7,394 bases of DNA. It comes from Planctomycetota bacterium. Lineage in GTDB: Bacteria > Planctomycetota > Phycisphaerae > Phycisphaerales > SM1A02. How positions within the stretch are numbered: the first letter of the stretch is position 1; each line of letters starts with the position of its first letter. Below the pieces are notes generated by a model. That model was not told the DNA's origin. It made no database searches and saw nothing but the letters and a program-made list of their open reading frames with translations. Shown in pieces: positions 5,702 through 7,394 of the stretch. The stretch is from positions 1-7,394 of the forward strand of contig JAPULD010000235.1 of NCBI GenBank assembly GCA_027295365.1, written 5' to 3'. The position numbers and the translations under genes are program-made.

Positions 5702-6841
5702 CTAAGGGCACGCCCCCCATTCCGCGAGGAGTGCGAGCAGGTCGGTCACGTCGGTTGTGCCGTTGCCGTCCAGGTCCGCGGCGGGCGAGCCCCAGGCGGC
5801 GAGCAGAAAGAGCAGGTCAACTACGTCGACAGTTCCGCTGCCGTCCGTGTCGGCGGGGCAGACGACACATTGGGAGACATCGATCACCTGCAAACCAGAT
5901 TCTAGGTCCGCTACGAATATTACGGTGCCCGAGATGGCGACGCTTTCGGCCCGGCCCGGCGTGTCCACGGAGCCGAGGATGAACGGGGCCGCAGTGTTCG
6001 ACACGTCGATCACTTGCAGGCCCGAGTCCCAGTCCGCCACGTACGCCACGGTGCCCGAGATAGCAACGCCTTGGGCTCGGTACGGCGTATCCACGCGACT
6101 GAGAATGATCGGGGCCACCGGGTTCGATACGTCGATCACTTGCAGGCCCCAGAAAAAGTCCGCCACGTACGCCACGGTTCCCGAGATAGCGACTTCACGG
6201 GCACTGCCCGGCGTGTTCACGGAGCCGATAATGGTCGGTGCCAACGGGTTCGACACATCGATAATATGCAGGCCTTCGTGAAAGTCCGTCACGTACGCCA
6301 CCGTGCCCGAGATGGCAACGTCGTAGGCGTAGCCCGGCGTGTCCACGAAGCCAATGATGACCGGGGCAGCGGGGTTTGACACGTCGATCACCTGCAGGCC
6401 CGATTCCCAGTTCGTCACGTACGCTATGGTGCCCGAGATGGCGACATGGGCGGACAAGTCCGGCGTGTCCACCGAGCCAAGGATGAACGGTGTCTCCGGG
6501 TTTGACACGTCGATCAATTGAACGCCTGAGCTCCTAGTCGCCACGTATACCACGGTGCCCGAGATGGCGACGCCGTAGGTGAGGTCCTGCATGTCCACGG
6601 AGCCAATGATGACCGGAGACTGCGGGTTCGACACGTCGATCACCTGCAGGCCCGAGTTCCTCTCAATCACATACGCTATGGTGCCCGAAATGGCGATGTC
6701 CAAGGACCAGTCCGGCGTGTCCACGGAGCCGATGATGGTCGGGTCGCACTGCCCCGAGGCGGGTCTGGCGAGGCCAGACATAACCATCACGCACGATAAA
6801 GGAATCGCCGCATGAGCGCACAAGTCGGTTAGAAATCTCAT
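5702..6841 (-). CDS. Secreted LVIVD-repeat beta-propeller with C-terminal GC-type dockerin
   Basis: This encodes 379 residues. The ATG at 6841 has GGGAG about 9 nt upstream. Signal peptide 1-31 ends ARPASGQ. Residues 35-323 are seven repeats starting at residues 35, 77, 119, 161, 203, 245 and 287, a strict 42-residue period. The pattern is (V/F/T)IIGSVDTP....VAISGTVAYVAD..SGLQVIDVSNP.AP. This is the LVIVD repeat family (Pfam), expected to fold as a beta-propeller; seven units suggest one closed seven-bladed ring. Residues 328-379 are a dockerin with loops DTDGSGTVDVVD and DLDGNGTTDVTD, a short SPAAD linker, Cys328 and Cys378, and the end LLAEWGACP. There is no catalytic motif, so a binding or scaffolding role outside the cell is likely. 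The N-terminal part from GLARPA to SGT is clearly related to the start of the neighbouring hydrolase. Confidence 0.9.
   Translation of the reverse strand: MRFLTDLCAHAAIPLSCVMVMSGLARPASGQCDPTIIGSVDTPDWSLDIAISGTIAYVIERNSGLQVIDVSNPQSPVIIGSVDMQDLTYGVAISGTVVYVATRSSGVQLIDVSNPETPFILGSVDTPDLSAHVAISGTIAYVTNWESGLQVIDVSNPAAPVIIGFVDTPGYAYDVAISGTVAYVTDFHEGLHIIDVSNPLAPTIIGSVNTPGSAREVAISGTVAYVADFFWGLQVIDVSNPVAPIILSRVDTPYRAQGVAISGTVAYVADWDSGLQVIDVSNTAAPFILGSVDTPGRAESVAISGTVIFVADLESGLQVIDVSQCVVCPADTDGSGTVDVVDLLFLLAAWGSPAADLDGNGTTDVTDLLALLAEWGACP
5873..6739 (-). repeat. Seven tandem 126-bp LVIVD-coding units
   Basis: The DNA repeats as well as the protein. On the plus strand GACACGTCGATCAC(T/C)TGCAGGCC and ACGGTGCCCGAGATGGCGACG recur every 126 bp with no length change in seven units; the last is shortened where the dockerin begins. 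The outer units (35-76 and 245-286) carry the most changes by eye. Confidence 0.9.
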
Positions 6842-6922
6842 GGATTGCTTCTCCCGCCGTTCACTTTTTTCACGCTCCGGATCGACCCGTGATCGCTTGA
6901 TCTCCCCAGCTTCGTATGTTCA

Positions 6923-6951
6923 ACTCTAACCTGCCTCGTCCAGGCCGTCAA
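6923..6951 (-). promoter_or_regulatory. Likely sigma70-type promoter of the LVIVD gene
   Basis: The minus strand reads TTGACG (5 of 6 consensus), a 17-nt spacer, then TAGAGT (4 of 6). The predicted start of transcription is near 6916, which gives a leader of about 75 nt before the ATG at 6841. Confidence 0.5.
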
Positions 6952-7063
6952 AAAGAAATCCAAGAATAGTGTCGACGGCGAACCACCGATCCCTCGCCAG
7001 CGCTCCCACCGTTCAATCGTCCTGCCTTTTCCAAACGGCCTATTGCCTCATGCCAAACGAAGA

Positions 7064-7077
7064 TCCGCCTTGGCGGA
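7064..7077 (-). terminator. Short GC-rich inverted repeat past the beta-helix gene
   Basis: TCCGCC-TT-GGCGGA is a perfect 6-bp inverted repeat with a 2-nt centre, 9 nt past the stop codon at 7087. It could help end transcription, but no T-run follows on the minus strand. A protein site or a scattered repeat is equally possible. Confidence 0.3.
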
Positions 7078-7086
7078 ATGCCTCTC

Positions 7087-7394
7087 TTACGGACACGCCC
7101 CCCACGCCCCGAGCAGGAGGAGCAGGTCTTCGACATCCACGATGCCGTCGGGAACGCCGGACGGGCCGGTGGTGTCGGCGGGGCAGGGATTGGGGGCGGG
7201 GATCGGAGGCCCACAGTATTGCAGGGCGTTGCCGCCCCCGTCGGTGTAGGCGCCGTCGATCTGATCGGGCGTATTGAAGCAGAACCCGGTATTGGTCACG
7301 GTCGGGTTACCTCCAAATGTGTTGTAGATTCCGCCGCCAACGTTGGCAGCCGTGTTCCCATTGAAGGAGCAGTTGGTTACCGTCGGGAAGCTGA
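7087..7394 (-). CDS. C-terminal end of a beta-helix-type surface protein with GC-type dockerin, 5'-truncated
   Basis: The frame stays open to the right edge, so 101 C-terminal residues are visible; a GTG at 7299 is not taken as the start. Numbered from the window edge, residues 3-40 hold two copies of a short beta-helix rung: PTVTNCSFNGNTAAN.GGGIYN (3-24), then PTVTNTGFCFN (30-40). Such rungs are known from Pmp-like and other right-handed parallel beta-helix surface proteins of planctomycetes. A Gly-rich segment (47-56) and a Pro-rich linker (about 61-69) follow. The dockerin (70-101) has one Ca-loop only (ADTTGPSGVPDGIVDVED) and the end LLGAWGACP, with Cys70 and Cys100. The protein is probably exported and surface-held; the full protein is likely to be much longer. 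Confidence 0.8.
   Translation of the reverse strand, partial: SFPTVTNCSFNGNTAANVGGGIYNTFGGNPTVTNTGFCFNTPDQIDGAYTDGGGNALQYCGPPIPAPNPCPADTTGPSGVPDGIVDVEDLLLLLGAWGACP

Noticed and set aside
5873..6739. CRISPR-like array or minisatellite
   Set aside because: The 126-bp period is in frame, has no unique spacers and encodes a known protein repeat.
5757..6815. Several repetitive plus-strand frames opposite the LVIVD gene
   Set aside because: They simply reflect the 126-bp repeats read on the wrong strand; none has a start signal or a recognisable domain.

Overview
The window looks like a piece of a Planctomycetota chromosome, most likely from the class Phycisphaerae. The main reason is that five successive minus-strand genes end in the same kind of C-terminal domain. 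It is a small dockerin-like module with one or two Ca-binding loops, Cys-Pro pairs and an almost invariant last stretch (LLAAWGACP and close variants) with nothing after the final proline. NCBI annotation calls such proteins 'GC-type dockerin domain-anchored'. GC-rich coding, good Shine-Dalgarno sites, and HAF, LVIVD and EF-hand/esterase architectures fit the same group.

Layout, left to right. Bases 1-582 (+): C-terminal part of a LexA-like S24 self-cleaving repressor whose 5' end lies outside the window. It converges on 640-1899 (-), a secreted HAF-repeat protein. Bases 1900-2280 are gene-free: they hold the HAF leader and a decayed second copy of the S24 3' end. Then, all on the minus strand: 2281-3006, a secreted protein of unknown function with a dockerin; 3227-3997, a cytoplasmic helical protein with no signal peptide or dockerin; 4226-5542, a secreted alpha/beta hydrolase; 5702-6841, a secreted seven-repeat LVIVD beta-propeller; and 7087 to the window edge, the C-terminal end of a Cys-containing beta-helix-type surface protein.

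How the genes relate. Gaps of about 160-380 bp and separate promoter candidates suggest individually transcribed genes rather than one operon. The shared C-terminal module suggests a common fate, namely export plus retention or sorting at the cell surface. No cohesin, sortase or sorting machinery is visible here, so the partner is unknown.

The most interesting signal is modular exchange at both gene ends. (i) The S24 3' end, the intergenic spacer and the dockerin end recur as one block at 436-666 and 2061-2291, and the non-coding part is better conserved than the coding part. (ii) A frameshifted, stop-containing dockerin end lies just past the helical gene, and it shares its downstream flank with the hydrolase gene. 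(iii) The hydrolase begins with a signal-peptide end and first blade clearly related to the neighbouring LVIVD gene, joined to half an EF-hand. A predicted hairpin that would bury the ribosome binding site of the helical gene is a separate regulatory candidate. All family assignments are from reading the sequence; no database search was run.
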